Below, piece after piece: positions 1-9,392 of a DNA stretch of 64,000 bases. The notes beneath the pieces are model-generated. The model saw nothing but the letters and a program-made list of their open reading frames with translations. It did not search any database and had not been told where the DNA came from. The position numbers and the translations under genes were made by a program. The DNA is taken from positions 245,164 to 309,163 of the forward strand of contig NZ_JAATOT010000006.1 in the NCBI RefSeq assembly GCF_011806455.1, in the 5' to 3' direction. The DNA is from Celeribacter sp. HF31. GTDB lineage: Bacteria > Pseudomonadota > Alphaproteobacteria > Rhodobacterales > Rhodobacteraceae. The first letter of the stretch is position 1. Each line of letters starts with the position of its first letter.

Positions 1-198
1 GTGTTTTTGGAGCGGGACGGCGAGATGCTGACCCCCGCCTTGTCCTCTGGCCTCCTGCCCGGAGTGCTGCGCGAAGCAATGCTGGACGAGGGGCGCGCCC
101 GCGAGGCCGTGTTGACCGAAGCGGACCTGCGCGCGGCGGCGCGTCTCTGGGTCGGCAACTCGCTCCGGGGCCTCATTCCTGCGCAATTGGTCGATTGA
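1..198 (+). CDS. Aminotransferase class IV (aminodeoxychorismate lyase-like), C-terminal fragment
   Basis: This is the last 65 codons of a gene that begins outside the window; the GTG at position 1 is probably an internal valine codon. The segment ends with the pattern WVGNSLRGLIPAQLVD, which matches the end of fold-type IV PLP enzymes such as 4-amino-4-deoxychorismate lyase and the aminotransferase half of PabB-PabC fusions. Those enzymes convert aminodeoxychorismate to p-aminobenzoate for folate synthesis. The N-terminal half and the catalytic lysine are not in the window, so substrate cannot be judged; a branched-chain aminotransferase-like protein is the alternative. Confidence 0.6.
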   Translation: MFLERDGEMLTPALSSGLLPGVLREAMLDEGRAREAVLTEADLRAAARLWVGNSLRGLIPAQLVD

Positions 199-317
199 AG
201 CGCCAAATCTGTTGCGATCAAGTCACGAGGGCCAGAGGCGCGGGGTCTGCCTTTGCGCTCATGCGACAATCGCGCTAAGAGGGGCCAAACGCATTTCCTG
301 ACATCTGGGAGCCTCCC

Positions 318-1928
318 GTGATCCAATCCGCACTCGCGTCCTTCGCGAAGAACCTGTCTATTTCCGGAACCACATCGACCAAGCTGACGCCTGCGCAGGC
401 GAAAACCGATGTGCTTTCGGGCCTCACCGTCGCGCTGGCGCTGGTGCCCGAAGCCGTGGCTTTTGCATTCGTTGCCCATGTGCACCCGCTCGTGGGGCTT
501 TACGCTGCTTTCATTATGGGGCTGGTGACCGCCGTCTTTGGCGGGCGTCCCGGGATGATTTCTGGCGCGACCGGGGCCATCGCCGTGGTCTTCGTGGCGC
601 TGGTGGTCGATCATGGTGTCGAATATCTTTTCGCCACTGTGGTCCTTATGGGCATCTTGCAAATCCTTGCGGGGATTTTTCGCCTCGGCAAGTTCATCCG
701 CCTCGTGCCGCATCCGGTGATGTTGGGTTTTGTGAACGGGCTGGCGATCGTCATTTTCCTTGCCCAGCTCACCCAGTTCAAAGTGCCCGGCACTGACAGC
801 TATATGACCGGCATGCCGCTCATCATCATGCTCGGGCTTGTCGGCCTGACCATGGCCGTGGTGCATTTCCTGCCGAAGGTGACCAATATCATCCCGGCGC
901 CACTGGCGGGCATTCTGATCACTGCCGTGGTGGTGATCGCCTTTGGCATCGACGTGCCGCGTGTGGGCGATATGGCGCAGATCAAGGGCGGTTTGCCGGC
1001 CTTCCACATCCCGTCCGTGCCGATGTTCGAGAGCATGGAGAGCTTCCTTGCCACGATGAAAATCATCCTGCCCTATGCGCTGATCGGCGCGGCCGTGGGC
1101 CTGATTGAGAGCCTTCTGACGCTCAACCTCGTGGGGGAAATCAAAGGCGAACGCGGTGGTGTCTCGCAAGAATGTCTGGCGCAGGGCGCGGGCAATGTGC
1201 TCTCCGGTTTCTTCGGCTCGATGGGCGGCTGCGCCATGATCGGGCAGTCGATGATCAACGTGAAATCCGGCGGGCGCACGCGCCTTGCGGGCATCACGGC
1301 AGCGCTGTTCCTTTTGCTCTTCATCGTGGTGGCCTCGCCGCTCATTGAACAAATCCCGCTGGCCGCTCTGGTGGGCGTGATGTTTATGGTGGTGATCGGC
1401 ACGTTTGCCTGGAACTCCTTCAACGTGATGCGCAAAGTGCCCCGTGTGGATGCCTTCGTCATCGTGCTCGTCACCGTCGTGACCGTGCTCGAAGACCTCG
1501 CGGTCGCCGTGGTCGTGGGTGTCATCGTCTCCGCACTGGCCTATGCCTGGCAGAACGCATCCCGCATCCATGCCAAGACCTACGAGAGCCCCGAGGGCGC
1601 CAAGGTCTATCAAATTCAGGGCCCGCTGTTCTTTGGCTCCGCCGAGGGCTTTTCGGAGCTCTTTGACCCGGCCAACGATCCCTCCATGGTGATCGTCGAT
1701 TTCGCCGACAGCCGCGTTGCCGACCAATCTGCGCTCAACGCGATCGAAAGCCTCGCTGCGAAATACGAAGCGCTGGGCAAGGAAATCCAACTGCGCCACC
1801 TGAGCCGCGATTGTCACCGGCTTTTGTCCAACGCCGGTCACCTGATGGTCGATAGCGATGACGACCCGGATTACCAGATCGCCACGGACTATGTCGTGCG
1901 CACGGGTGTGTTGGGCGGCGGGCACTGA
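318..1928 (+). CDS. SulP/SLC26 family anion transporter with STAS domain
   Basis: A 536-residue inner-membrane protein. About ten to twelve hydrophobic segments fill residues 30-420, beginning with a conserved SulP block (DVLSGLTVALALVPEAVAFAF). The last ~100 residues form a cytoplasmic STAS domain, with VIVDFADSRVADQSA as its central strand-helix. Family members carry sulfate, bicarbonate or other inorganic anions, usually with protons or sodium; the substrate cannot be read from sequence. The GTG start at 318 follows a GGGAG ribosome site. The gene stands alone and ends at a strong terminator (1951-1984). Confidence 0.9.
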   Translation: MIQSALASFAKNLSISGTTSTKLTPAQAKTDVLSGLTVALALVPEAVAFAFVAHVHPLVGLYAAFIMGLVTAVFGGRPGMISGATGAIAVVFVALVVDHGVEYLFATVVLMGILQILAGIFRLGKFIRLVPHPVMLGFVNGLAIVIFLAQLTQFKVPGTDSYMTGMPLIIMLGLVGLTMAVVHFLPKVTNIIPAPLAGILITAVVVIAFGIDVPRVGDMAQIKGGLPAFHIPSVPMFESMESFLATMKIILPYALIGAAVGLIESLLTLNLVGEIKGERGGVSQECLAQGAGNVLSGFFGSMGGCAMIGQSMINVKSGGRTRLAGITAALFLLLFIVVASPLIEQIPLAALVGVMFMVVIGTFAWNSFNVMRKVPRVDAFVIVLVTVVTVLEDLAVAVVVGVIVSALAYAWQNASRIHAKTYESPEGAKVYQIQGPLFFGSAEGFSELFDPANDPSMVIVDFADSRVADQSALNAIESLAAKYEALGKEIQLRHLSRDCHRLLSNAGHLMVDSDDDPDYQIATDYVVRTGVLGGGH

Positions 1929-1950
1929 GCCCTCGCCAAGGTTGAGATCG

Positions 1951-1984
1951 AAAAGGCCTCCCTGTCGCAGGGAGGCCTTTTTAT
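1951..1984 (+). terminator. Rho-independent terminator of the SulP gene
   Basis: A 14-bp perfect stem (AAAAGGCCTCCCTG / CAGGGAGGCCTTTT) closes on a TCG loop and runs into a T-rich tail. It lies 23 bp past the SulP stop codon. Confidence 0.9.
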
Positions 1985-2032
1985 ATATCCCATGCGATTT
2001 CGAGGCGCATTGGCATGCCTTTGGGCCGTGGC

Positions 2033-2809
2033 CTACGTGAGCTGTACAAAGACGGATTGCTGTAGCATCTGCGCTGGCGCCTGAGAGTCCATGAAGGCGA
2101 TGTCATAGGCATCTCGCCCCACCGCAATCACCGCCATATCATCGGGGGTGCACATGCCCGTCGCGTCAACGAGGGTCCATTGACCGCCCAGCCAAACTTC
2201 CGCCACGGCGTGAAAATCCTGTGGGACGACATTGGGGCTATAGACCGCCACCATCCGCGCCGGGATTTGCGCGGCGCGAACCATGGAACACATCAAATGC
2301 GCGTAGTCTCGACAGACACCTTGCCGTCCGGCAAAGGTTTCCAGGACATTGGTGTCGGCGTCGGAACTGCCGGGGACATAGGAGAGATTGTTCTCGATCC
2401 AGTCCCGGATGGCGGCCACTTTCGCCCCGCCTTGCACGCCACCAAAACGTTTCCCTACAAAGCTGACAAATTTATCGGACTGACAATATCGCGAGGGGCG
2501 CAGATAGGGCACAACCTCCCCCGGGATCATATGTAAAGGCGCCGCATCGAGGTCCTCGATTCCATTGTGCGGACGGGTGATGTTCACCAACGCGCTGTAA
2601 TTCAAAATCATTTCGGTTCCGGGCACTTGCGCAAACACCCGTTCGCCGACGCCCGAGTCCCCCGTGATCCGGCTCACGGTGGCATCTCCGACCAAAAGGC
2701 TTTCGTATTCGATCGTCTGGCCGTCAACTTTGGCCGCTTCAAGCGCCAAAAACACGGTGTTCGGGTTCGGAAACCGGTAGGTCATTGCGACGTCGATCTG
2801 AATGCGCAT
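2033..2809 (-). CDS. Transglutaminase-like domain protein
   Basis: A 258-residue protein with an N-terminal beta-rich region and a transglutaminase-like core. The cysteine-protease-like triad is visible as Cys in GVCRDYAHL, His in DFHAVAEV and Asp in LVDAT. Bacterial proteins of this type are thought to act as peptidases or amidases; no substrate is known here. The start at 2809 is chosen because GGAGAG lies just upstream of this ATG, whereas the ATG 48 bp earlier has no such site. No partner genes are evident. Confidence 0.85.
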   Translation of the reverse strand: MRIQIDVAMTYRFPNPNTVFLALEAAKVDGQTIEYESLLVGDATVSRITGDSGVGERVFAQVPGTEMILNYSALVNITRPHNGIEDLDAAPLHMIPGEVVPYLRPSRYCQSDKFVSFVGKRFGGVQGGAKVAAIRDWIENNLSYVPGSSDADTNVLETFAGRQGVCRDYAHLMCSMVRAAQIPARMVAVYSPNVVPQDFHAVAEVWLGGQWTLVDATGMCTPDDMAVIAVGRDAYDIAFMDSQAPAQMLQQSVFVQLT

Positions 2810-2994
2810 GGGCTCTCCATAGGGGATGACGGGGTGGGGCCCTTTATGGGCAATCATGGCTTTCGCCGGGGCGTGAGATGAGGGGCGTGTTTGTCAGGCA
2901 CAGTTTTGTCAGGCACGGTTTTGTTGGGCGCAGTGTCTTATAAATCATTAAACGGTCCTGCTGCGAAAGAGTTCCCTCTCGCCCTCAATCCCCG

Positions 2995-3579
2995 TCAATC
3001 GTTCGGACGCGTCAGCTCGAACACCTCTGTGACCTCAGCGTAATCGCGATAGCCCAAGCGCGACAGCATGCGCGCCTTCACCACATCGAACCGCCCGTCG
3101 ACGATCAGGTCGGGGCGGATGTGGATGCCGATGACTTCGCCGAAGACCACGTGATTGTCTTTGCCCGCGAGTTGGACGATCTGGGTCATCTTGCATTCCA
3201 AGGAGGCTGGCGCATCTTCGACCCGCGAACAGGCAATCTCGCGACAGGGGGCGCGCAGAGCGCCGGATTGGGTGAACTCGTCTTCCTCGAACTCAAACGC
3301 CGCGGAGGAGGCATTCATCACCGCGATCTGGTCGGCGCCCACGAGATTGACGCAAAACTCGCCGGTCTCACGCAGGTTGCGCAGCGTGTCTTTCGAGCCG
3401 ATCGAGGCAAACATCACCTGCGGCGGCACATAGGCGACCGCGTTGAAAAAGGAGTAGGGCGCAAGGTTTTCATGTCCTGAGCTTGACCGCGTCGAGATCC
3501 AACCAATGGGTCGCGGCGACACGATGGCGTTGAACGGGTTGTGGGGCAGGCTGTGACCATCGCTGGGGCGGTAATACAT
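2995..3579 (-). CDS. Flavin reductase-like FMN-binding split-barrel protein
   Basis: A 194-residue protein of the flavin reductase (RutF/DIM6/NTAB) family. The N-terminus carries the family block NPFNAIVSPRPIGWIST followed by NLAPYSFFNAVAYVPPQVMF, the FMN-binding strands. These proteins bind FMN and either reduce flavins with NAD(P)H or use it as a cofactor for an unknown reaction. The ATG at 3579 follows AAAGGACAC. It is divergent from the acetyltransferase at 3684, with only ~100 bp between them for two promoters. Confidence 0.85.
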   Translation of the reverse strand: MYYRPSDGHSLPHNPFNAIVSPRPIGWISTRSSSGHENLAPYSFFNAVAYVPPQVMFASIGSKDTLRNLRETGEFCVNLVGADQIAVMNASSAAFEFEEDEFTQSGALRAPCREIACSRVEDAPASLECKMTQIVQLAGKDNHVVFGEVIGIHIRPDLIVDGRFDVVKARMLSRLGYRDYAEVTEVFELTRPND

Positions 3580-3683
3580 CTTGGTGTGTCCTTTTCTTCG
3601 CGTTGCTCACCATTTAGGGCTGTGATAGCAGAAATCCGAGCCAAATCCGCGCGCAAAATCTGTGCGCTGAGAAAGGGATACGC

Positions 3684-4175
3684 GTGTATCGGATCGAGAC
3701 AGAAACGCCGGACGATCTTTGGGAGGTCGAAGCCCTCTACGACACCTGTTTTGCGCCGGGGCGCGAGCTTTTGTCGTCCTATCGTCTGCGCGATGGAGTC
3801 GAAAAGGTCACGGATCTCTGTCTTCTGGCGCGTGACGAACATGGCGTTCTGGCCGCCGCGATCCGCTATTGGCCCATTCGCATCGGCGCGGGCGAGCATC
3901 GCGCCTTGCTTTTGGGCCCCATCGCCGTGCACCACACCCGTCAGGGCGAGGGCTTGGGGGGCTTGTTGATGAATGAGTCGATGGCAGAGGCCGTGCGGCT
4001 TGGTTGGGAGCGGGTGATGTTGGTGGGCGATGCCCCCTATTATTCCCGTTTCGGATTTGAAAAACTCGACCCCGTCGAAATGCCGCCGCCGACCAACCCA
4101 GATCGGGTTTTGGGCGTGGCTCTGCGTCCCGGCGCCTGGGACGGGGTCGAGGGGCTTGTCCACAAGGACGACTGA
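3684..4175 (+). CDS. GNAT family N-acetyltransferase (YhbS-like)
   Basis: A 163-residue GNAT acetyltransferase. The acetyl-CoA binding motif A is LLGPIAVHHTRQGEGLGGLL (residues ~75-95), and the later VMLVGDAPYYSRFGFE segment is typical of the YhbS subgroup. The acceptor substrate is unknown. The GTG start is preceded by GAAAGGGA. It is followed after 15 bp by the EcsC-family gene, so the two are probably co-transcribed. Confidence 0.85.
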   Translation: MYRIETETPDDLWEVEALYDTCFAPGRELLSSYRLRDGVEKVTDLCLLARDEHGVLAAAIRYWPIRIGAGEHRALLLGPIAVHHTRQGEGLGGLLMNESMAEAVRLGWERVMLVGDAPYYSRFGFEKLDPVEMPPPTNPDRVLGVALRPGAWDGVEGLVHKDD

Positions 4176-4190
4176 CCCCATCTCTAGGGC

Positions 4191-4958
4191 ATGGAAAAAT
4201 TACCGACCCTCACCGATGGCGCACATGCCGTGTTGCAAGCCCCCACACCGGAGGCGATCCGTGCGCTGGCGCGGCGTCTGAAACGTGCGAACCATCCCGG
4301 CATGCAGCTTTTGAACATCGTGGGCGGCACGGCGGACGGGCTGTTCGGCAAGTTGCCCGACAAGATCAGAGGTCAGCTTGAGGGCGCGACGCTTTCCGCG
4401 CTTGAACTGGCGTTTGACGGTGCGGCACGCGGACGGCGTTCGGTCAAAGGCAGCACTTGGATGTCGCGGGCGGTGACCTCGGGGCTGGGCGCCGTGGGCG
4501 GTGTTGGCGGGCTGCCGACCGCTTTGGCGGAATTGCCGGTCACCACGACCGTACTGCTCCACGCGATCCAGGGCGTCGCCGAAGATCACGGCTTTGATCC
4601 CTCCCGCGACGATGTGCGCAAGGCCTGTATTCAGGTTTTCGCCGCCGCCGGACCTCTGGAGGATGACGATGGCGCCGATCTTGGGTTTCTTGCGGCCCGC
4701 ACCACGCTGACGGGGGCCACGCTGAACGGGATTATCGCCAAGGTCGCGCCGCGTCTCTCGGTGGTTTTGGGGCAAAAACTGGCGGCGCAGACCGTTCCGG
4801 TTCTGGGCGCCGTGGCAGGCGCGGCGACGAATTACGCCTATACCGCCTATTATCAGGACATGGCGCATGTGAGTTTCGGCATGCTCCGCATGGCCGAGGA
4901 CAGCGATCTGTCGTTCGAAGAGTTGAAAGAGATGTTGCGTCTCGAAATGGCGCGCTGA
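4191..4958 (+). CDS. EcsC family protein
   Basis: A 255-residue protein matching the EcsC family: an N-terminal amphipathic region, a glycine-rich hydrophobic centre (SGLGAVGGVGGLPTALAELP, residues ~95-115) and a second hydrophobic stretch (VLGAVAGAATNYAYTAYYQ, residues ~205-225). EcsC of Bacillus sits beside an ABC transporter, but its molecular role is undefined. Here the neighbour is a GNAT acetyltransferase. The gene converges on ptsP. Confidence 0.8.
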   Translation: MEKLPTLTDGAHAVLQAPTPEAIRALARRLKRANHPGMQLLNIVGGTADGLFGKLPDKIRGQLEGATLSALELAFDGAARGRRSVKGSTWMSRAVTSGLGAVGGVGGLPTALAELPVTTTVLLHAIQGVAEDHGFDPSRDDVRKACIQVFAAAGPLEDDDGADLGFLAARTTLTGATLNGIIAKVAPRLSVVLGQKLAAQTVPVLGAVAGAATNYAYTAYYQDMAHVSFGMLRMAEDSDLSFEELKEMLRLEMAR

Positions 4959-5052
4959 GGCGGTTCTCCCCGAGGCGTTAACCTTAATCAGATTAACCTT
5001 AACGCGAGAGAAGACAGAGCCTGCTGATCGTGGTGCGCGGAGCGCCACAGGA

Positions 5053-7305
5053 TCAGAGCATGAACCCCTGTTTGACCAGATAGGCCGTCAATTCTCCGCG
5101 CACGGATTGCGCCCCGGCGTCTGCCGCCTGATCAATCACACTGGCCACCTCATCGAGGTCCAGACGCCGCAACATCGCCTTCACCGGGCCGATCGAGGCC
5201 GGGCGCATCGACAGGGTGCGCACCCCCATCGCGGCCAGAGCCACCGCCTCCAAAGGCCGCCCGGCATCTTCGCCACAAAAGGACACCGGCGTGTCGAATT
5301 GGTCGCAGCGCGCGACGATCTGGCGGATGAAGCTCAGGAAGGAATAATTCAGCGTGTCATAGCGCCGACGCACCCGCTCGTTTTCCCGGTCAGCGGCGAA
5401 AAAGAACTGTTTGAGGTCGTTGCCACCGATGGAAATGAAATCGGTCTGTTGGAAAAACAGATCGGGGGCGAAGGCCAGAGAGGGCGTTTCCAACATCGCG
5501 CCCACTTCAACGGAAGACGGCGGCACGTAGCCCAGCTTTTGCTCGGACTCGAGCACATCGTCCAAAATGCCCCGTGCCTGACGGTATTCGTCGAACTGCG
5601 CCACGAAAGGGAACATGATCGTCAACGGACGACCCGAGGCGGCGCGGATGAGCGCCTGAAGCTGCATCCGCATCACGCCGCGTTTATCAAGCCCCACACG
5701 GATCGCGCGCCAGCCCATCGCAGGGTTCGGTTCGTCCTGCGGCTTCATATAGGGCAACACTTTGTCGGAGCCGATGTCGAGGGTGCGGAACACCACGCGT
5801 TTGCCGCGCGCCGCGTCCATGACGCGGGCGTAGAGCGTCGCCAACTCGCCCCGACGCGGCACCTTGTTGCGGATCAGGAACTGCAATTCGGTGCGGAACA
5901 GGCCCACGCCCTCGGCGCCCGAGGAGGCCAGAGAGGGCAGATCCGCCATCAGACCGGCGTTCATATGCATGTTGATATGTCGACCACAGAGCGTCTCGGC
6001 AGGCAGGCCCACCAGGCCGGCGTAGCGTTTCTGCGCTTCGGCCTGCATCGCGATCTTGTCGCGGAAGGCGGCGGCGACGGATTCTTCGGGCCGCAAATGC
6101 ACCAGGCCCTGATCGCCATCGACCAGAATGGCGTTGCCGTTCAGCGCCTCGGTGGTGATGCCCTCGGCGTGGATCACCAGAGGGATCGCCCAGGCGCGGG
6201 CCACAACGGCGGCATGCGATCCGACAGAGCCTTGCTCCAACACGATGCCTTTCAAATCCTTGCCATAGTCCAGCAACTCGCCGGGGCCGATGTTGCGGGC
6301 GACGAGGATTGGATTTTCGGGCATCTCCGCGCCAGTTTCGTTGCCTTGGCCGGTGAGAATGCGCAGCAGTCGGTTCGACAGGTCATCGAGATCGTGCAGG
6401 CGCTCGCGCATGTAGGGGTCGGGGACTTGCGCCAGTCGCGTGCGCGCCGCGCCCTGTTCTTTCTCAACGGCGGCCTCTGCCGACAGACCCCGGTCGATGT
6501 CCTCTTCCATCCGGCGCATCCAGCCGCGGGAATTGGCGAACATCCGGTAGGCTTCGAGCACCTCGCGCTGGTCTTTCTCGCCGGGTTCGACGGCGGCCAA
6601 CATGCTGTCGACCGAGATGCGCAGCTCATCGACGGCCTTGCGCAGCCGATCTTTTTCCGCCTCCGGGTCATCGGCCACCGGGTTGGTGACCACGACGCGT
6701 GGCTCATGCAGGTAGACATTGCCTTCGGCGACGCCCTCTTGCCCTGTCGCGCCCCGGAACATGACCGGATGCTGGTGCAGGGCGGCCATGCCACCTTCGT
6801 CGCCGATAAAGGCGCCCAGTTCGGTCATCTCGGCCAGAACCATGGCGACCACTTCGAGGGCGTAGACTTCGTCTTCGGTAAAGGCGCGGGCCTCTTTCGA
6901 TTGCACGACCAGAACGCCGAGGATTTCACCGAGGCGTTGGATCGGAAGACCCAGGAAGCTCGAAAACAATTCCTCGCCGGTCTCGGGCATGTAGCGGAAG
7001 CCCCGCTCAGAGGGCGCATCGGCGGCGTTGACCATGATCCGGCTGCGCGCGACCCGGCCCACGAGGCCCTCGCCGATACGCATCCGGGTCTTGTGCACGG
7101 CTTCGGATTTGAGACCTTCGGTGGCGCAAAGCTCAAGCGTGTCGGCGTCGCGGAAGAGGTAGATCGAACAGACCTCGGTCTGCATGCTGTCGGCGATCAG
7201 ATGGGTGATGCGGTCGAGACGTGCCTGACCGGCACTGTCCTCGGCCAGCGTGTCCCTGAGCCGGCCCAAAAGCTTCCGGCTTTCGCTTTCCAGATTATTC
7301 ACCAT
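5053..7305 (-). CDS. ptsP: Phosphoenolpyruvate-protein phosphotransferase PtsP (EI-Ntr)
   Basis: A 750-residue enzyme I of the nitrogen PTS. Residues ~15-160 form a GAF domain (SIYLFRDADTLELCATEGL), which in this family senses glutamine or 2-oxoglutarate. Then come the EI N-terminal region, the phosphohistidine loop GSVGSHAAVVAR, and the PEP-utilising C-terminal barrel with FRTELQFL and SFCGEDAGRP. It takes phosphate from PEP and passes it to NPr and EIIA-Ntr in the cytoplasm, linking nitrogen status to potassium and carbon control. Length and domain order are normal. It lies downstream of lysC, as in many alphaproteobacteria, with the DUF4260 relic between them. Confidence 0.95.
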   Translation of the reverse strand: MVNNLESESRKLLGRLRDTLAEDSAGQARLDRITHLIADSMQTEVCSIYLFRDADTLELCATEGLKSEAVHKTRMRIGEGLVGRVARSRIMVNAADAPSERGFRYMPETGEELFSSFLGLPIQRLGEILGVLVVQSKEARAFTEDEVYALEVVAMVLAEMTELGAFIGDEGGMAALHQHPVMFRGATGQEGVAEGNVYLHEPRVVVTNPVADDPEAEKDRLRKAVDELRISVDSMLAAVEPGEKDQREVLEAYRMFANSRGWMRRMEEDIDRGLSAEAAVEKEQGAARTRLAQVPDPYMRERLHDLDDLSNRLLRILTGQGNETGAEMPENPILVARNIGPGELLDYGKDLKGIVLEQGSVGSHAAVVARAWAIPLVIHAEGITTEALNGNAILVDGDQGLVHLRPEESVAAAFRDKIAMQAEAQKRYAGLVGLPAETLCGRHINMHMNAGLMADLPSLASSGAEGVGLFRTELQFLIRNKVPRRGELATLYARVMDAARGKRVVFRTLDIGSDKVLPYMKPQDEPNPAMGWRAIRVGLDKRGVMRMQLQALIRAASGRPLTIMFPFVAQFDEYRQARGILDDVLESEQKLGYVPPSSVEVGAMLETPSLAFAPDLFFQQTDFISIGGNDLKQFFFAADRENERVRRRYDTLNYSFLSFIRQIVARCDQFDTPVSFCGEDAGRPLEAVALAAMGVRTLSMRPASIGPVKAMLRRLDLDEVASVIDQAADAGAQSVRGELTAYLVKQGFML

Positions 7306-7485
7306 GTCCCCGTCGGTCTTGTTCTGCGCCCGTTATGGCGTCAAATTCCTTAGAGCACAGATGTGGCTTTTGCCCAGAAAAATCAACCGCGCGACGGCGG
7401 CTCGGCCAAAATTTGCGTGTAAAAAGTGCAGAAAAATCCGCAACTTGTGGATGCAGGTGCAGAAAATGCGTGCTGCGACTGCGCA

Positions 7486-7849
7486 TTATGCCTGGTTTTT
7501 GCCAATCCGCCCGGGATGTGTGATCACAAAATATTCTGGAGATTTGAGGCCATACCCAAGCGCGCGGTCAAAGCCGGCATGGGCGATCCACAAGAGACCC
7601 AGAGCCGTGGCGAGCGGGGCGTGGGTCAGCCATCCGAAAAGCGCGACAAGCGCGCCACTGGCGTAGAGATGCATAGGTTATAGGCCACGGCGCCGACACG
7701 CGGGCCCATCGCGTCGCCTGCGAAGGACAGGTCCGGCGCGAAGAACACAAGCACCATGGCCCATAGGGGCAGGGGGCGCGCATGGTTCAGAGCATGATGA
7801 GGCAGATCACGAAAATCAATGCGGCCTCAACGCGTTGCCAAAGGATCAT
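7486..7849 (-). pseudogene. DUF4260 family protein, disrupted by two frameshifts
   Basis: Read on the minus strand from an ATG at 7849 with a good ribosome site (AAGGAT), the sequence starts MILWQRVEAALIFVICLIML and soon meets a stop. Continuing in a second frame gives LPLWAMVLVFFAPDLSFAGD and GPRVGAVAYNL. A third frame then gives HLYASGALVALFGW and LLWIAHAGFDRALGYGLK. Joined, these reproduce a complete ~120-residue DUF4260 protein, a small multi-pass membrane family. Two shifts are needed, near 7792 and near 7676, each consistent with one missing base. The function of DUF4260 is unknown. Sequencing error is possible but would have to have happened twice. Confidence 0.75.
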
Positions 7850-7869
7850 TCGATATCCTTCTTTGCTCA

Positions 7870-7898
7870 AAAGAAAGCCCCCGCAGAATGCGGGGGCT
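7870..7898 (-). terminator. Rho-independent terminator of lysC
   Basis: On the minus strand, a 10-bp perfect stem AGCCCCCGCA / TGCGGGGGCT with a TTC loop is followed by TTCTTTT. It lies 23 bp beyond the lysC stop. Confidence 0.85.
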
Positions 7899-7920
7899 AT
7901 GTCTTGCGATGAGGCGAGGC

Positions 7921-9156
7921 TCAGGCGGCGTTCAACTCGAAGGCATCGTGCAGCGCCTGAACGGCAAGCTCGGTGTATTTGCGGTCGACCAGAACGGAGA
8001 TCTTGATCTCTGAGGTGGCGATGACCTTGATGTTGATGCCTTCATCAGAGAGCACTTTGAACATCTTCGCGGCGACGCCGGATTGCGAGCGCATGCCGAT
8101 GCCCACGAGCGAGATTTTCGCCACATCCGTGTCGGAGATCAGCTCGCCAAAGTTGAAATCCCCGCGCTCCTGTGCCGCGTCCAGGGCCGCTTTGGCGCGG
8201 TTCACCTGATCGACGGGGCAGGAGAAGGTCATATCGGTGCGACCCTCTTCGGAAATGTTCTGAATGATCATGTCGACATTGACGCCCGCTTCGGCCAACG
8301 GACCGAAAATGGCGGCGGCGATGCCGGGGCGGTCTGCGACCGACACGAGGGTCATTTTGGCTTCTTCGCGGGAGGCGGCAATGCCCGAGACAGGTTTGTT
8401 TTCCACGATATCCTCCTCGGCACAGATCAAGGTGCCGGCATTGGGGTCATATTCCTCGAAAGACGACAGGACGCGCAGGCGCACGCCATAGCGCATCGCC
8501 AGCTCGACCGACCGGGTCTGAAGCACTTTCGCACCGAGAGACGCCAGTTCCAACATCTCTTCGAAGGCGATTTTTTCGAGCTTCTTGGCTTTGCTCTCGA
8601 TCCGCGGGTCGGTGGTGTAGACCCCGTCCACGTCGGTGTAGATGTCACAGCGCTCGGCCTCAAAGGCGGCGGCAAAGGCGACGGCGGTGGTGTCCGATCC
8701 GCCCCGGCCCAGCGTGGTGATGCGGCCCTCGGGCGAAATGCCCTGGAACCCCGCCACGACGGCGACCTTCATGCCTTCGCCGAATTTGGCGAGGATGTTG
8801 TCGGTCGGGATCTCTTCGATCCGGGCTGCACCATGCGCGGAGTTGGTCTTGAGCGGCACTTGCCAGCCCTGCCAGCTGCGCGCGGGCACCTCCATTTCCT
8901 GCAACGTCAGTGCCATGAGGCCTGCGGTCACGTTCTCGCCCGAGGAGACGACGGCGTCATATTCGCGCGCGTCATACATCGGAGAGGTCTCGTTCACGTA
9001 GCCCACGAGCTTGTTGGTCTCGCCAGACATGGCAGAGACCACGACGATCACGTCGTAGCCATTGGCAACCTCGCGGCCGACGCGTTTCGCGGCGCGTTTG
9101 ATCTTGTCGAGCGTGGCGACGGATGTGCCGCCGAATTTCATCACGAGAATGGGCAT
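7921..9156 (-). CDS. lysC: Aspartate kinase
   Basis: A 411-residue aspartokinase that phosphorylates aspartate, the first step towards lysine, threonine, methionine and diaminopimelate. The N-terminal kinase domain opens with the substrate/ATP motif VMKFGGTSV and contains VVSSGEN and TTLGRGGSDTTAVAFAAA. Two C-terminal ACT repeats (from ~residue 265) give feedback inhibition. The length is that of the monofunctional class. The ATG at 9156 follows AAGG at suitable spacing. It ends at its own terminator (7870-7898). Confidence 0.97.
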   Translation of the reverse strand: MPILVMKFGGTSVATLDKIKRAAKRVGREVANGYDVIVVVSAMSGETNKLVGYVNETSPMYDAREYDAVVSSGENVTAGLMALTLQEMEVPARSWQGWQVPLKTNSAHGAARIEEIPTDNILAKFGEGMKVAVVAGFQGISPEGRITTLGRGGSDTTAVAFAAAFEAERCDIYTDVDGVYTTDPRIESKAKKLEKIAFEEMLELASLGAKVLQTRSVELAMRYGVRLRVLSSFEEYDPNAGTLICAEEDIVENKPVSGIAASREEAKMTLVSVADRPGIAAAIFGPLAEAGVNVDMIIQNISEEGRTDMTFSCPVDQVNRAKAALDAAQERGDFNFGELISDTDVAKISLVGIGMRSQSGVAAKMFKVLSDEGINIKVIATSEIKISVLVDRKYTELAVQALHDAFELNAA

Positions 9157-9349
9157 CTCTGGCCTTATCCCCCGTCGTCAGAGTGGTCACGGTTCTCTAA
9201 GTGGCTTGGGAGCCAAGCGCAAGAGTGGCGCGTGCGCCCGGTGTATATTTTGCTGAGTATTTTTACAGCAAAGGAGACTTAAAGCGTCCGACCTTTAACT
9301 TGAGGCATCAGATAAGGGTCGGGCGCCTGCCACGTACAGATGTTGCACT

Positions 9350-9391
9350 GCGTTCGACCAAAAGCTGTGAGCGAGGTTTTGGGTCGAACGC
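9350..9391. repeat. Inverted repeat after the SDR gene
   Basis: The arms GCGTTCGACCAAAA (9350-9363) and TTTTGGGTCGAACGC (9377-9391) pair except for one bulged base, with a 13-nt loop. The structure starts 2 bp after the SDR stop codon on the minus strand. No long T run follows, so it may be a weak terminator or an mRNA 3' end stabiliser. A partial relative of one arm (AAGCGTCCGACC) occurs near 9282. Confidence 0.55.
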
Positions 9392-9392
9392 T

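Noticed and set aside
5107..7353. 748-codon open frame antisense to ptsP
   Set aside because: It is a GC-rich shadow of ptsP, full of His/Arg/Gly, with no family pattern; the sense strand has a complete EI-Ntr protein.
8083..9282. 399-codon open frame antisense to lysC
   Set aside because: Shadow of aspartate kinase; the sense strand is a full-length family member.
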